64,000 nucleotides of DNA from positions 32,438,508 through 32,502,507 of the forward strand of contig NC_064439.1 of the NCBI RefSeq assembly GCF_023343835.1, written 5' to 3'. The DNA comes from Lagopus muta. Lineage: Eukaryota > Chordata > Aves > Galliformes > Phasianidae. Of the stretch, positions 35,395-49,030 are shown piece by piece. The notes below the pieces were generated by a model. The model was given only the letters and a program-made list of their open reading frames with translations, was not told the DNA's origin and made no database searches. Positions within the stretch are counted from its first letter, which is position 1; every line of letters begins with the position of its first letter. The translations under genes were made by a program, and so were the position numbers.

Positions 35395-38300
35395 GTAGGT
35401 AAAATTTGATCTATTTCTGTTTTTTACATGTTCACTGTTCACTTGTTCACTGTTTCACATGTTTACTGGTTCATTTAACCAGTTAAAAATAATGAAATCT
35501 GAAAATAATAAGAACTTTCTCGTAAGTGTACGAGGAAGAATCACAGTGTATTAGTTAACTGCTTTTAGAGTCTGAGCTTTTACAATGAGACTGGAGTGAT
35601 AAGCACAAGCGTGCTGAAGTAAAGGGGAGCTGTGATGTGGTAGAGAATTAAATGGAAATGATTTGGGAGGGGGATTTTTAATAATATATTCAGTGACTGC
35701 AGTCCGTGAATTGTATAAGGGAGGCATTAACTACAAGCAGGGTGATTTTTCTCTGTTGGGAACTGGTTAAAAATTTATGCTTGTATTTTGATTAACTGGT
35801 GTGTTTTGACAAACAGGAATGTGACTGAGCACGTTTGATATTTAGTGAGCAGTGTGAATGGAATGGAAGAAAAGTCAGAAGTTTAAAGAGAGTGCTGTTT
35901 AGGTTGCACAAGCATTTTGAAATTATTTAAGCATATCCTGAGAAATGAATGTTGTGGTTTTGTGTGTATCAGTCTAAGCGAGGAGGCAATTAGACAGGTT
36001 CCTAGAAATACAGATACATTTGTTTTAAAAATGCAGTGCAAAATGTGAAACTGTTTTTTCAGTGACTGCACTGACTCTGTGTCCAATCTACAGATATCCT
36101 TCATTTCATTGTCTGTGATGATAGTTTCATAAGCTATTGAGGTTTGAGGTTTTTATTCTGCTTTGCCAATTGCGGACAACAGAGCTTAAGCAATTGACTG
36201 AGAAACACGTAGAGCTGACAGAAGGTAACACGGCTGTAATGCAGCTTCCCTTTCACTTATTTCTTTTCTTCCTCCCCTTCATGTCAAACAAGCTCTTGTG
36301 TGATGAACAAAAGCAAGGAATTGATGTCAGGTTAAGTCCAGTGTTCTGGGAGTAAATTATTATTAGTGGGGAATTCCACAGCTGAATTTCTAGTCCATCT
36401 CATTCTCATCACCACATAGGAAGGAAACATCGCGAGATGGGGAAAAGGATGAAAATTGTTTTCTGTTTGTCACTACATGTTATGAATATAATTTCTTTTT
36501 ATAGTACAGTGAGGTAAATGAAGCCAGCTGCGCAACTGTATCTGTGCTTATCAGTATATATGTATGTGAGTAATGCTTACAGTAAACAGTTCATACTTCA
36601 CTACATTTTCACTAAGATTTTTTCCTGTGAACATCGTGGTGTTGATGGTTCTAACGTGCACTACTGTTCTACTCTAGGGGGGCAACGGCTTCAGCTGTAT
36701 TCCTTCCTGTGTTTGCTCATCTGGTACACTAAGAACTTTTCTCTTACTGTGTTGAACAAAATTTATAGCTACCTCTTTCAATCTGAATGAAAATAATTAA
36801 CTTAGAAGTCAAATTCTTGAGCCAAGTGATTTCTTCAGTAAATACTGTATCCCTGTGTCATCCTACTTGTTTTTCTAGTCCAGCTGTTTATGCAGCTGCA
36901 CAGCAGAACAGATCAGAGAAATGATCTGACTGAAAAATACTATTTCTTGTGCCCCAGTTTTTACCATCTTGTTTCCCAGTTGGTTTTATTCCTCAATTTG
37001 ATCACTGTGTGATGCAATGGACAGCTCTGCAGTTGTCACTGTGATGGAAGCAAGTGGATTAGGAAAGTGGGGAGGGGAGGGGAAAGGTTAAGCCTGAACA
37101 ATTGGCATGGCTTCTTGATGTGGAATGACAATATAAGTTCATTTTTCAGATCTTTCCAGAATTCTCTGAAGAACAAGTAGTTCTAGAAACAGAAACAGAT
37201 TTCATATAACAATTCTTGGATTCTAGCTTCTCAGTTTTAAAGTGTTTCCTTAGTTTCCACATGTCAAATGGCTGTTTTTATTGCAGATGCACTTGCGTGT
37301 GTGTAACTTATTGTAACTGTGCTCATTTGTGCAACTTATGTGGAAAAGTGAAGTTAAAAGTGGAATCCTTTGTAGGAGTCAGAGGTTAATTATAAGGCTT
37401 GCTTTCCGTGTGGTTATTTGTTTTATTAATTTATGAAATTTCTTTGCTCTTAGTTTTTTCAGTGTTTTTTTTTTACCTGGTGTGTAAAACTTACTGTTTT
37501 GTGTTTTTTTAACACCTTTGCACTTTCATGTTTTCGATTTTCTATGGATATTCAATTTTCTACTGGATATTCCATTTTCATCACTGAGTATGGCATCTAT
37601 TTAATACTATGATACTGTAATGAATTCAGTGAAAAGTACCACAACCGGCTCCTTCATGTTTGTGGTAGTTTATTTACAGATATCCTCTTCTCAAGGGTAT
37701 TTTACAAAGCAGATTAAAATAAGGAGCCAGAGCAAGATAATGTACTACCTCACTGTTGTCAACAGACATATCAAAAGTCTTCTTGAAAGGTAGAACAGGT
37801 CTAGAACCTCAGGTCTAAGCTTAAGATTTATGCCACACAACATTATTAGAAAGAACTAAAAAAAGTTCCCAAACATACAACAGTTGTGAAATTTAACACT
37901 TCTCTGTACATGCTGTAGATGCAATGTTTGGGGTTCTTGTTGTTCCCAGTGTGATTTAAACTGCTTGTTTTTGGTGTTCTGTCATGCCAAGCAAAAGGAA
38001 TTTCTTGCTGATGTTGTGCATAGACAACTGTCTTGCAGACAATTCCATTAATGCAAGCACACAGTGTTCGTATACTATAAGGGTAACATTGCATATGCAG
38101 TGAGTATGGTATGGCAGGATATTTTAGTTGTACCAGTTTTCTTACAAACTAGATCTGTCTAATGGACATACATGTTGAACTATACCTTTGGCAAAAACTT
38201 GGGGGCAAAAAGAATAGCAGTGAAGATGTTACACTTATCTTGTCATTTGTTTCAAAGTTCTAAGTATACAGTCTTTTTATTTTTTTGTATGTATCTTTTT

Positions 38301-38943
38301 TTTTTCTTCTCTGTTCCCCATAGGAAATTTTTGACTGAATTTCCCAATCTGCTGTTATTCACTGCTGCTATTTCTTTTCTGCTATTTTGATGTTCTGGTG
38401 GGTCATTTGTGATCAAACACTGGAAGATCTTGATCAGTTTTATCATGCTTGTTAGCATGGAGGGAAAAAAAAAACGAAAACAGAATAAAACAAAGCAGTT
38501 TTACAGTTTGGTGTTGGCCTAGTGCTTGGCATGTACTTCCTTAGCCTGAATTCCTCTTTGTGCTATTTTATTGGAACTACAATTTGAGATCTGCTTTCCC
38601 TCTATAAGGGATTCTATGCAGAAGATCCTGATGCTCCTACAGTGCGTGAGGGGAGAAGGCTTATTGATCCTGGTAGGTTTAATAGCTGATGTGTACTCCC
38701 AAAGTGATCCAAGCGCAGTGTCCCTTTCTTCTCCTCCCTTACTGTTTGATGAGCTGAAATGTGGAAAAGCCCTTAGGGTAATCCAAATTGAAACCTTTGA
38801 AATGGGGGAAGACAATTAGTATGTGTTCTACATCTGTTTGCAAAAATTGACTGGCTGGTAGGTGGTCCTATTCTCCGGATGGGGAAGTCTACAGTTTGTT
38901 AGTTTGTTCTACAATAAAGTGAAAAAATCATATGGCCACATGA

Positions 38944-38962
38944 GATATATATATATATATAT
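38944..38962. repeat. AT dinucleotide microsatellite
   Basis: About nine AT units in TAX1BP1 intron 2. Confidence 0.8.
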
Positions 38963-41331
38963 TTGCATTATTAATATACAGTGTCCAGATTTGCAGAAGT
39001 GTTTGGAAAAGTGTTTGGCTTTTAGGAAGAATTGCTTTATGCCTCAATCCAGAGCATATGTGTGCAAGTTGGCCTGGCAGATGTTCAGTGTGCAGTAGAT
39101 GAAGCTTTACTACATGTCTCAAAAGCTCAGTGAAGTAACTTTATGGGCATGATAAGGTGTGTTGCTTCAAGAGAGCAGAATGATAGGTGTATGTGTTTGT
39201 GGCATATATTGTAATAATATCTAGGTTTCTGAAGATCTAATTTTGCAGAAGCCAGCATGCTGGAAGGACCTTTGATATCAGGTGGGAATCTTACTTATTT
39301 TAATATAATGGCTTCAGTTATGCTTCATCATTAACTAATCAAATCTTTTCTGTTTCTTGGATCCAATAGTAATAATACATTTTTAAAGCAATCGACATTG
39401 CTGTTCTGATAGGATCTTGACTTTAATTATAGATGGACTTTTGGTATTGACTGCCACAATATCTGCCAAGAGAAGAAAAGGAAATTCATTCTTAATGTTT
39501 ACATTTTTTTAATATCCGCAGTCTAAAAATGATGGTTTGACTTTCTGGTAGCTTGAAGCATGGAAAAATGAATAACCAGGGTTGGGAAGATCTTGAAAGG
39601 TTATTTGAATGCAAGAAGCACAGGCATGGTCTGAAAAGGTGCTCATTATTTAGGAGGTCATACCTCAGCTACTGTTTGTGCATCAGTGCAGTATGTGTGT
39701 TACATGCAGATTAATTCCTGTCCCTTCCGTGCACTGATTTATAGCAAACCTTGGACTTAACTTGTCTGTGATCTGTAAAGAATTGGTGGTAGATTGACAG
39801 GATGGCTAACAGATAGCTTGGTTTTTGTGTTGTGGCAAGACTATAGAAGTGCTTTTTTGCAGTCCTCTGGATTATTTATTCTCCTTTGAACTTTGAACTG
39901 CAAATACCAGCACAACTTGTGTGAGCAGTTTCAAAGTCCTGGTTATGTCATGGGTTGATATGCTAGATAATAATTACTTCCATATCTGCAGATCGCATTA
40001 TGAAGTATAGGGCAACAGCTGGATGTGTTACTGACCACAGTCATACTGAAGTACATTTTTTTTCTGGCACGGAGTCATCACTGCACAGCACAACATGGTA
40101 GATACAGGAATGGGTAGTGAGCAGTATGTCCTGTTTTTAAAACAGTAGGGAAAGAATTACTGAAATTCAGAAGGTTTCGAGAATTACTGTATCCACCAAT
40201 AATAGTGACTCTCTTTCTTTTTTCATTTGCCTTCCTAAGAAGGACGTATCTCAAATAATAGAAATATCTCTTACAAATAATTCTAAAAATAAGTCAATTG
40301 TAATGTCATTCACAGTTTCCTCACTAAGTTTACATGACGCTACTTTAGTAAGAAATTTTCACGTTCAATTCAAAGTGTCATTAATTTTCTAGAAATATTT
40401 GCTGTAATATGCTTGTGTGTTAAAGAGGCAAGTGACATAACAAAATGGTCAGTAGCTAGTGGCAATTTTGAAATAAAAAGGTTGTGCTAATATTGTTTTA
40501 GTGAAATGTGGTAAATTAATATTTTTACTTAAACCCAGCCACCTTTTTTTTTCATTCGTCTCTCTTGAAGTAAACAGTAACTTTGTTACTCTTTGATCTG
40601 TCATAACATTTCCTTGGACAGTCATTTACACCTGTACCAGGTTTTCTTTTAGAGTGTTCACATTGTTTCTGTATTTATTTTGATTTATACATAGTATGAG
40701 AGAAAGTTGATCATATGGTCTGGGCACTCTGTCAATGTCACTTTCACATATTCTTCTGAACTATGAGATAGAAGTACAACCAACAAGAGATGATAATAGG
40801 TTGGGAACCTGATAGTACCTTGATACAGCAACAAGTACCATATGTTCTCAATAGCCTGAGTTAAAAGGTATGTGTTTGTAACATTCAGCAGAGATGGACA
40901 ACTTTGGGGTTTGGGCATGCATGTGATTTCCTTCTTTCAGAAGGAGTTCACTGTATACTTGCAGTACTGAAGAGTACTTTGTCAAATTATATTCCAAACT
41001 GCATAGTTTCCTTTCCAAAACAAAAAGGAATTCATTTTAACTCTGATAGTTCTTTTAGAGTTGCATCATATTATGTATTTATTACAAATGCCCTTTTGGG
41101 CTTGTCAGTGTTGCTTCAGCTGAACAGGCCTTTCCTGGATTTGTTTCTTTGATCAGTTGGCAGTACACGTGCTGTGTAGTTAGGTAAGTCGCTATGCAAT
41201 GGAGCAGAGTGAAAGGTGCTGTTCTTGTGCTTGATGAGAACTGTTGGAGGCCAGTGAAGAAATGACTAAAGGTTCTTGTGCTGCAGTGCTTCTTCGAAGC
41301 AGTCACGCTCCAGATTGAGTTGAAATGGCAC

Positions 41332-41365
41332 AAAACAAACAAACAAACAAACAAACAAAAAAAAA
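41332..41365. repeat. AAAC tetranucleotide microsatellite
   Basis: About six AAAC units followed by a run of A, in TAX1BP1 intron 2. Confidence 0.85.
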
Positions 41366-42479
41366 GTATTCATTCTTCACATTCATGTAAAACTCAAGAA
41401 ATAAAAAAAGGAAGTTTGAAAATACTTTTACATTTTAAACACTGTGCAGTTGTAAGGCAGACTTCAGAACATCATCTTAATAATCAGATGCAAGTCAAAA
41501 GAGGTAAATAAAAATAAAATGGTCATTATTTTTCCTCAGTAGCTCAGTGTAGGCACATGGACAGTTCCCAACTGTACTGTTACTTTTTTTTTTTTCTTTG
41601 CATTGTTTGGTTTATTAGTCAGCTGATTTTCTTTTTTTTTTTTCCCCTCGCTTCTTGGTGGAAATGTACTATGGGTAAAACATAAATATGGGGGGAGCTA
41701 ATGACAGAGAGGGCCGTTTTGGTGAAAAAGGGACTCGTATATTCAGGGCACAGAAGAACCAACTTTGACATCTATATACCTATAGAAGGAAGTGCTGTGT
41801 GGTATGGGTGTTGCGGACAGCTGAGTCATCCCTACCAGTCCAGCCTGACTGAAAAGTACTCAGTGTTCATCATTGTGAGTTTACTAAACTTTGGCATTTC
41901 CACTGTGACTACAAAACTGGTTATGCAACTAAAAAGTAGCTTATGATGTCTTAAAATGAAAAAAGCCCTTTTGCTCACAAGTAGCAAGTAGAATGAACGG
42001 TTTGCTCTATAATGGCCTATTAAAGCTTTCTGTTTTATGAAAAGAAAGTGAACTATGTGTGTATTGTTTGAGTAACACATTGCACATGGTAATGTAATCT
42101 GAATATGACACTTGTAGGAGACATGATGTTTGGCTGTGTATTTTGTGTTTGGCTTGAAAATGTGGGTAGAGATGGTTGAAGTAGGATTTGGATTCCCAGC
42201 TGTTAATTTGTTAGTGTGTGGAAACAAATGCTGAAATGTGTACACAACTTGCTGTTTTGAAAAAGGATTTCTGAGTAAAGTTCTTGATAACTGAAAGTAC
42301 AGAAAGAGGCTAGAGAGGTGTACGAAGTATTAGGTTACCAGCAGAAACTTTTTCTAATTCTGCTTATAACATGATTTGTCATATATATATGTGTTAGTTT
42401 AAGGGAGTTGCATCATCTAAGTCTCGTTTTCTCTTTTGGCCGAGAAATAAGAACATGAATATTTCCAGAGTTTTTAACG

Positions 42480-42910
42480 TTGAACAAAGAACTTTTGAGA
42501 GCCACAAAAATGATCCAAAGGATGGAACACTTCTCCTGGCTGGGAGTGCTGGGGCTGTTCAGCGTGAAGAGAAGGCTCCAGGGAGAACTGAGAGCAGCCT
42601 TCTGGTATCTGCACAGGGACTGAAAGAAAGAAGGGGACAGACTATTAACAGGCTCTGCTGTGATAGGACAAGGGGAAATGGTTTCATACTTAAAGAGGAG
42701 AGTCTTTAGTCTTCTACAGTGAGAGTGATGAGGCACTCGAACAAGTTGCCCAGAGAAGTGGTGGATGCCCTGTCCCTGGAGATACTCAAGGTCAGGCTGG
42801 ACCAGGTACTGAGCAACTTGATCTATCTGTAGGTGTTCCTGTTAACTGTAGGGAGTTGGACTAGATGACCTTTAAAGGTCCCTTCCAACTCTAAGAATTC
42901 TACGATTTTC
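42480..42910 (+). mobile_element. CR1 LINE 3' fragment
   Basis: Shows CR1 landmarks in order: GCTGTTCAGCGTGAAGAGAA, GATAGGACAAGGGGAAATGG, AACAAGTTGCCCAGAGAAGT, GGATGCCCTGTCCCTGGAGA and the 3' end TGACCTTTAAAGGTCCCTTC then AATTCTACGATTTTC. A fairly complete 3' region in plus orientation. Confidence 0.85.
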
Positions 42911-44142
42911 AGTTTTCAATGAATTCCTTAAAAAGCAGTGGCATCATTGCAGTCTGTCAGTGCACTGGACATTGGATGGTGAACTTGAGGTCAGAGTTCA
43001 TGACAAGTTTTGTACGTAGTTTGACTGTTTATTCTTTTTCTCTTTCTCTAAAACTCAGAGGGTTTTGTGCCAGAGTTCTTGTGTGTTTTATAATGTTTCT
43101 GTGCTTGAATGGGAGTATTGTATTATTTGCCGTTGCTTGTGCCATGATTTTGCTTTAGAATTGCAAACTGTGCCTTTTCTATTCCTCTTTGCTCTCAGGA
43201 ATTTCCACAGTGCATTCTGGTAAGATTTCTGGTGGGAATCACATACATATCTGCTAGTGTACACTTGCTTTGCACTTTGGAATTTTGGGTTTATGTCAGT
43301 AGTTGAAGATGCATTTTCTTTCTTTTTTTGTTTTTTTCTTAAATGATGTGAAGTTACTTTCATTAAGGGAATCCCACTGAGTTCTGGCACGACAACAAAG
43401 TCTGTAGCTATTTTGATGTAGATACTGTTTTGCTTGATGGTGCTTTCATATTGAAAATCTTACTCTAATTTTTTATATTTTTTAATAGAAAAATAACTGT
43501 TTTAAAGATAAAGGTCCTAGACTTATAACATCTGTTACTTACTTTTCTATTTATTTTCTTCTCAGCATATCATTACTTTGGTTTTACTCCTTGTTTCTTT
43601 CACGTAAGAAGTAATCCTGTGGAAGTACAGATTATCGTTGTTTGATAGGAAAAACATGGAGAAATGTTACTAAGTTTATGTCTTTTCTGTACAATAACAA
43701 CCTTCTCCTTTCTTGTGTAACTGTGAGGATTATGAGATTTGTTCGTATTTTCTTCCTTGCATTGTCATGTTTTTGCATATGTAATTCCTAGCAGGGAAAC
43801 CTGTTTTCTGAAATCCCGTGTATGAAAATAATCATTGGGAAATCTGTTCATGCAGATAACCTTGCATGTGCCTTGTTAGGAAGTAGCTGGTTTCTAAGAA
43901 TCAGAAGAGTATGAGATGGGAGCTTTGGTAGGGGAAGTGGATGATAAGTGACCAAAAATAGGGGAAGTTAAGGGAGAAAATAAGTGCCTGGTGAACTTCC
44001 CAGGGTATTGCCTGCTGGCTTGTGATGTGTCGCAGTTCTTTCTTTACCAAGAGCCACATACTATGTGTGAAAATATGGTACCAGCTCAGAAACAGGCCAG
44101 AAGAGTTGGTTAATTTGCCTTCTATGTACTTGGTCTTTGTAT

Positions 44143-44262
44143 TCATAGAATCATAGAATGGCTTGGGTTGGAAGGGACGTCAAGGGTCATCAGGCTCCAA
44201 CCTCCCTGCCGCAGGCAGGGCCACCAATATCACATACTGCACCAGGCTGCCCAGGGCCTCAT
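44143..44262 (-). mobile_element. Short CR1 3'-terminal fragment, antisense
   Basis: Begins with the octamer-type CR1 terminus in antisense, ATCATAGAATGGCTTGGGTT, and ends around CCAGGCTGCCCAGGGCCTCA, where it is 5'-truncated. It has two copies of the ATAGAATCATAGAATG terminal unit, typical of CR1. Confidence 0.88.
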
Positions 44263-45954
44263 TTTTTTGGTAATTTGGAATTAAAATTTCAAGTTACAAA
44301 AAACAACAAAAAAAGGAAACCAAGTTTATGTACTTTATTATTAGAAATAAAATATTCACAGCCTTTTTGGTTTCAGAGTAGATTATTCAGTTTACATATC
44401 AATGTCTGGTTTATTTTTTATTTTTCAAATAGTTCAGTCTGGGAGGAAGGTTCAGTTGGAGGCTGATTTGGACACCTAAAGGGGGGATCATGAGAGGAAC
44501 CATTTTTTGGATTTAAATCCACTGGATTTTGCTCCCTCTCTTATGTTTTCTGGAGTGCTTGATTATCAGAAGGAATTATCATTTTACTCAGGAAATCAGG
44601 ATATGTATGTGTGTTGACTTTTTTTTTTAATTTTTCTGCTTTTTTCCCATTGTTTTTAAAACAAAGAAAAACTGGAGCACTCTGAAGAGATTGAATTACT
44701 CTGTTCAGAACAAACAGGGTAAAGAATTTATCTCCCTTTTAAAATTAAAACAAACAAACAAGAATCAACAAAAGTCCCCCTTCCTCCCCATAAGGCCACT
44801 TATTGAGAATCGAGTTTCTACATATAAAAGTTTTCTATGCTGTAGGGCAGCAAATAATGGAATATGTTCCTTTTTACAGAGGTGAAAGCAGCTTCTGTGA
44901 AGAAAGGGGTACTTGCATCTGAATTAGATTTGAAAAGATGACTAATGTGAAAAATTGGCTGAATATTTTTCCTGTGGATGTTTATTACAGAAAACTTGCT
45001 TTTGTCCCCCCAAGTTACCGGAAGAGCTTTTCTTCCTATTTCTGAAATATTTTACAATGTGGGAATAACAGCCCCAGGAGATCTCATTTCACTTACGCCT
45101 TTAAAAGTTCCTCAATAGGGAATATCAGAGAAATCTTGAAAACTTGGGCTAAGAATAGGCTTAAAATAGAACAGTTGGTTCCATTTTGGTGATTGTGTCA
45201 AGTCAGCCCAACTTCTCTCCTACGAATATCACCTTAAAAATGCTTAATATTAGCAAAAAGAAGATTTGATCTGTTTTTGCTGTTGTTCACCATTGCTTTT
45301 TATTAACATACAAAAGGCATGGTCATCTCAGAGCAGTGATCTTTTGTATTTTCCAAACGGTAAATGTTGGCACATTTCTTAATACAGAGTGAAGTAGTAC
45401 TTCTGTATTAGACAGACAGCTATGGAACTGTGTCTTCAGAATTCTTTTTACTAATTATAATTATCTTTTGTGTATACTACTTGAAATGTTTAACTATATA
45501 ATTACCATTCAGTTACTTTACCCACATAAGCAACTTTTTCTCTTTTTTTTTTTCTTTTAGCAAACAACTTCTTAGAAACAGTTCTTAGTTCTTTCAAAAT
45601 ACACTGCTGCAATCTATCCCTTATAAAGGATGATTTGGAATGATTCAAACCTCTACATTTAGAAGTCTTTCCTATTGGAGTAATAGAAATCCTGTCTGGC
45701 TTAAGTTTTTTTTTTTGTCTTTTACCTTTTTTTTTTTTCTTCTCCTTTCTGAAATGCAGATAAATTTGTCCCTTGTCTTTCTTTACTCCAGGACACCATA
45801 CCCAGTTACTGCAAAAACAGTTGCTTCTTCTTTTTGTCCAGGTTTTTGATACTTTCTCCAGCGCAGTGGAACGTGTTATTCTTCACTTCTGCTATGCTAT
45901 TATTGTTCTCTTAGTAATACACTCTGCTTTGTAGTGACTACTTGCTTTGGGTTT

Positions 45955-46668
45955 CAGGCTTAGATGCTGAATGCTACAAACTTGGGGCAGAGTGGCTAGC
46001 AAGCTGCATGGAGGAAAAGGATCTGGGGAGATTAGCTGACAGCCAGCTGAACATGAGCCAGCTGTGTGCCTGGGTGGCCAAGAAGGCCAATAGCAGTCCT
46101 GGCTTGTATCAGAAATGGTTTAATCAGCAGGAGCAGGGAGCTGATCGTCTGGCTGTGTTCAGCACGGATGAGGCCACACCTCGAGTACTGTGTTTTAGGC
46201 CCCACACTACAAGAAAGATATTGACGCCATGGAATGTGTCCAGGAAAGAGCAATGAGGATGATGAAGTCTCTGGAGCATGAGTCTTATGGGAGCGGCTGG
46301 GGTAAAGGGCTGTTTAATCTGGAGGAGGCTCAGGGAGACCTTACCACTCTCTACAACTGTCTGAAGGGAGGTTGTGTTGATTGGCCTCTTCTCCCAGGTA
46401 ACAACAGCAGGACAAGAGGTAATGGCTTTAAGTTGCACCAGAGGAGGTTGAGGTTGGATGTTAGTTAGGAAAAAATTCTTTTCAGAAGGAGTGGTGACTT
46501 ATTGGAACAAGTGCCCAGGGAGGTACTGGAGTCATCATCCTTGGAGATGTTCGAGAAGCATGTAGATGTAACAGTGAGGGACGTGATTTAGTAGGCACGG
46601 TGGTGAATGGTTAGTGTTTGGACTAGATGATCTTAGTGGTCTTTTCCAAATTTAATGGTTCTACAACT
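45955..46668 (+). mobile_element. CR1 LINE fragment with end of ORF2
   Basis: Plus-strand frame near 46005-46110 reads [28 protein letters not shown], the same ORF2 C-terminal block as the copy at 19745-20395. It continues through the 3' region to CTTTTCCAAATTTAATGGTT. Several frame breaks show it is dead. It lies in the opposite orientation to the 19.7 kb copy. Confidence 0.9.
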
Positions 46669-46885
46669 CTATTTAAAATATGTTGGAATATATTTCTTCA
46701 GGGGATAACATTTCTTATTTCAAGGATCTGTGGTCTTTATGAAAAACTGGAAAACTGGCATATCAGGGAAACTGCACTAACTAAGCTGAATTAAGTTTCC
46801 ATGCATTTTATCTTTGTCCTGCAGATATAGCATATTGTGTGTATGGAAGAGTGACATGCTGATCATTAATGTTGCAGAAGCTGTC

Positions 46886-46901
46886 AAAAAAAAAAAAAAA
46901 A
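46886..46901. repeat. Poly-A tract
   Basis: About 16 consecutive A in TAX1BP1 intron 2. Confidence 0.7.
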
Positions 46902-47427
46902 GTGCTAGCTTAAGCTTATGAAATTTTGCCTTTTCAGTGGAGAAAAGCTTTTATTTCATTTCTTCTTGTTTTATGATCAACCTGTTGAATTGTGGACATA
47001 AAATAGTGAGCATTGGCAGAAGCTGCACTAGGAAAATCTCACTATAAGCTTCTGAATTAATCTTTTTATATTTTCAGTGCATCTTTGCAGAAAAAAAGTG
47101 AATGCATCAAATAGGAGGTTAATGTATATTGAAAACTGTATGGTGTTTTAATTTATATGGACCCTTTTATTACCTTAGTCGCATTTATTGACTTAGGTAA
47201 CAAGCTTAATAAAATTCATGCTAAATCTTTGACATGCTTGTTAAAATATTCCTGATTTGTAAACATTGTTAAGTATCTTTTTATTTCATGTTGAATGAGA
47301 AATATGCGTATTATGGTATGTTGTAAAGGCCAAGCTGTGATATCTTAACTGTATATAGTATATTTTTCTACTTAATATCTCTCTTTTTTTCTTTTTTGTT
47401 TTGTTGTTATGGTTTAATTTACTTTAG

Positions 47428-47530
47428 GTTGGTTGGAGTACTGCAAGAGATTATTACACGTTTCTGTGGTCACCTATGCCAGAAAATTATGTGGAAGGAT
47501 CAACTGTCAACTGTGTCCTGAACTTCCAAG
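47428..47530 (+). CDS. TAX1BP1: TAX1BP1 exon 3 (residues 60-94), SKICH domain
   Basis: The 103 bp exon starts in phase 0 after TTTACTTTAG and encodes VGWSTARDYYTFLWSPMPEN and VEGSTVNCVLNFQ, ending with the first base of Gly94 before GTGAAT. These are central strands of the SKICH domain, which in TAX1BP1 and its paralogues NDP52 and CALCOCO1 binds autophagy-initiation partners (TBK1 adaptors and FIP200-associated contacts). There is no stop in frame. The boundary phase (one base out) matches exon 4 (two bases in). Confidence 0.96.
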
Positions 47531-48334
47531 GTGAATTTAAATAAAGCAGTACCTGCATGTATTTTCTGGCTTCCTCAGTTTAAAAAAATAAAAAATAAAA
47601 AAATCTATATTAAGGTATTTCGGGCTGCAGAATAGTTCTAGATTTTTAAAAAACATATGTTGGAAGAGAATTTTCTGCATCAGTCTTCTGCATGCTTTTT
47701 TTTGCTCCTGGTGTGAAATTCATTCTTACTTTAGATAAAGGAAATTAGATATCAAGGAAATTGTATGAGTAATTGTGTGAATCATTATATTTTCACATGG
47801 TAATTGGACAGTGTTCACAACTGATGGAAAGAGAAACTGGAAACTATCCAGAGTGATGTAATTTAATCAGTGGTGAGGTGTTTTGTTTTTTTTTTTTTAA
47901 TCTTGGCATCTTTTAATGCGTTGTGGCTTTGCACGTGTTTAGTCTGTGGACTTCAGATTCTCAACTCAAAGTAATTCTTTCAGAGAAAGAAGGGATAAAT
48001 AAAGTAAATGATGGTTTATTGGAAGTTCACAGTTTCAGAGGACCTTTTGACAGAGAGAGAAAATTGCTGAAGTTCTTAAGAGAAGAATAAGGAGGAAAAC
48101 AGAAAATGGTACACCACTCTACGAGTTTATACTGTAACTACAATTTCAGCACCATGTGGATATCAGATCCTTTTGCTTTCCATCTCACTCTCAAGAAGAT
48201 GTGGTAGAACTAGAAAATAAACAGAGCAATGAGGAATATCAAAGTTAAGAATCACTTTCTGTATTAACAGTTACGTAATCTACTCATTATTGGCTGACTA
48301 TGTAAGAAGGAACAATGGCTATAGATTCTGGCCT

Positions 48335-48545
48335 GTGTTTTAGATTTAACATTAAGAAGAGCTTTTTTTCACCAGAAGAGGTGAAGAACTAATAGTAGCA
48401 ACACTCGAACAGGTATCCCAGGGACATTTGGAAGGATAAGAGTTCCACACACATGGTTAGACAAAGCTGCAGGAGGCTACTGACAGCAGTCTCTTTTGAG
48501 CAGGAAGTTGGGCTAGATGACCTTCAGAACTTCCTTCTGTCAGGC
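48335..48545 (+). mobile_element. Old CR1 3' fragment
   Basis: Diverged but ordered CR1 matches: TTTTAGATTTAACATTAAGA, ACTCGAACAGGTATCCCAGG and the terminal AGTTGGGCTAGATGACCTTC. The variant 3' end points to an older CR1 subfamily than the other copies here. Confidence 0.65.
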
Positions 48546-48740
48546 TTTCCAGCCTGGGAAAGGGAAACAATGGAGAAAAAACACATCTGTAAAATCAGTT
48601 ACTGATGGCATGAGTTGATATCCATTTTTCCATTTTAAAAAAGCAGTAACCAGGGACTGGCAGTGTAAGTTACCAGTGATGGGTTCGGAATGGAGATAGA
48701 GATGATACCATCAGGATTTTATAGATATGTGTGCGGGAAC

Positions 48741-49030
48741 TGTTGAGTCACGGCCTGAACCACTGTTTGATCAACTGAGGCAGGCACTAAGTCAGCCATG
48801 GAGCACAGGTGAAGGCAATTCAGCTGTGTGACCAGAAGGGGTGGAAGGTGGCTGCACCTCTCCTAGACCCCATTTAAGGGCTGACCGCCACTAGGAAGGA
48901 TCTCTTTCTGGAGGTCTTTCCTCTGTGGAGTCTTTCCTGTGTACCTAGATCTTTGGATATAGGTGAGCATTCCTTCCCTGCTTGTTTCTTTTGCCATTTT
49001 CACCACAATAATCTTTCCAGCTGTAACACT
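48741..49030 (+). repeat. LTR-like interspersed repeat, copy A
   Basis: Starts TGTTGAGTCACGGCCTGAAC, then CACTGTTTGATCAACTGAGG, GGAGCACAGGTGAAGGCAAT, a TATA-like ACCCCATTTAAGG block, and TTTGGATATAGGTGAGCATT. The blocks correspond in order to copy B at 7048-6806 on the other strand. Probably a solitary LTR of an endogenous retrovirus family; the 3' boundary and flanking duplication are not resolved. No viral coding sequence is present. Confidence 0.45.

Larger units (their letters stand above)
35395..47427 (+). other. TAX1BP1: TAX1BP1 intron 2
   Basis: 12 kb intron, GTAGGT donor and TTTACTTTAG acceptor. It holds an AT run (38944-38962), an AAAC repeat (41332-41365), three CR1 fragments (about 42480-42910 plus, 44143-44262 minus, 45955-46668 plus) and many A/T homopolymers. 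No extra exon or RNA gene was recognised; open frames such as plus 36518-36790 and plus 41701-41946 are unmatched. Confidence 0.8.

Noticed and set aside
41701..41946. 81-codon open frame in TAX1BP1 intron 2
   Set aside because: No family recognised and no coding context; kept as intron.
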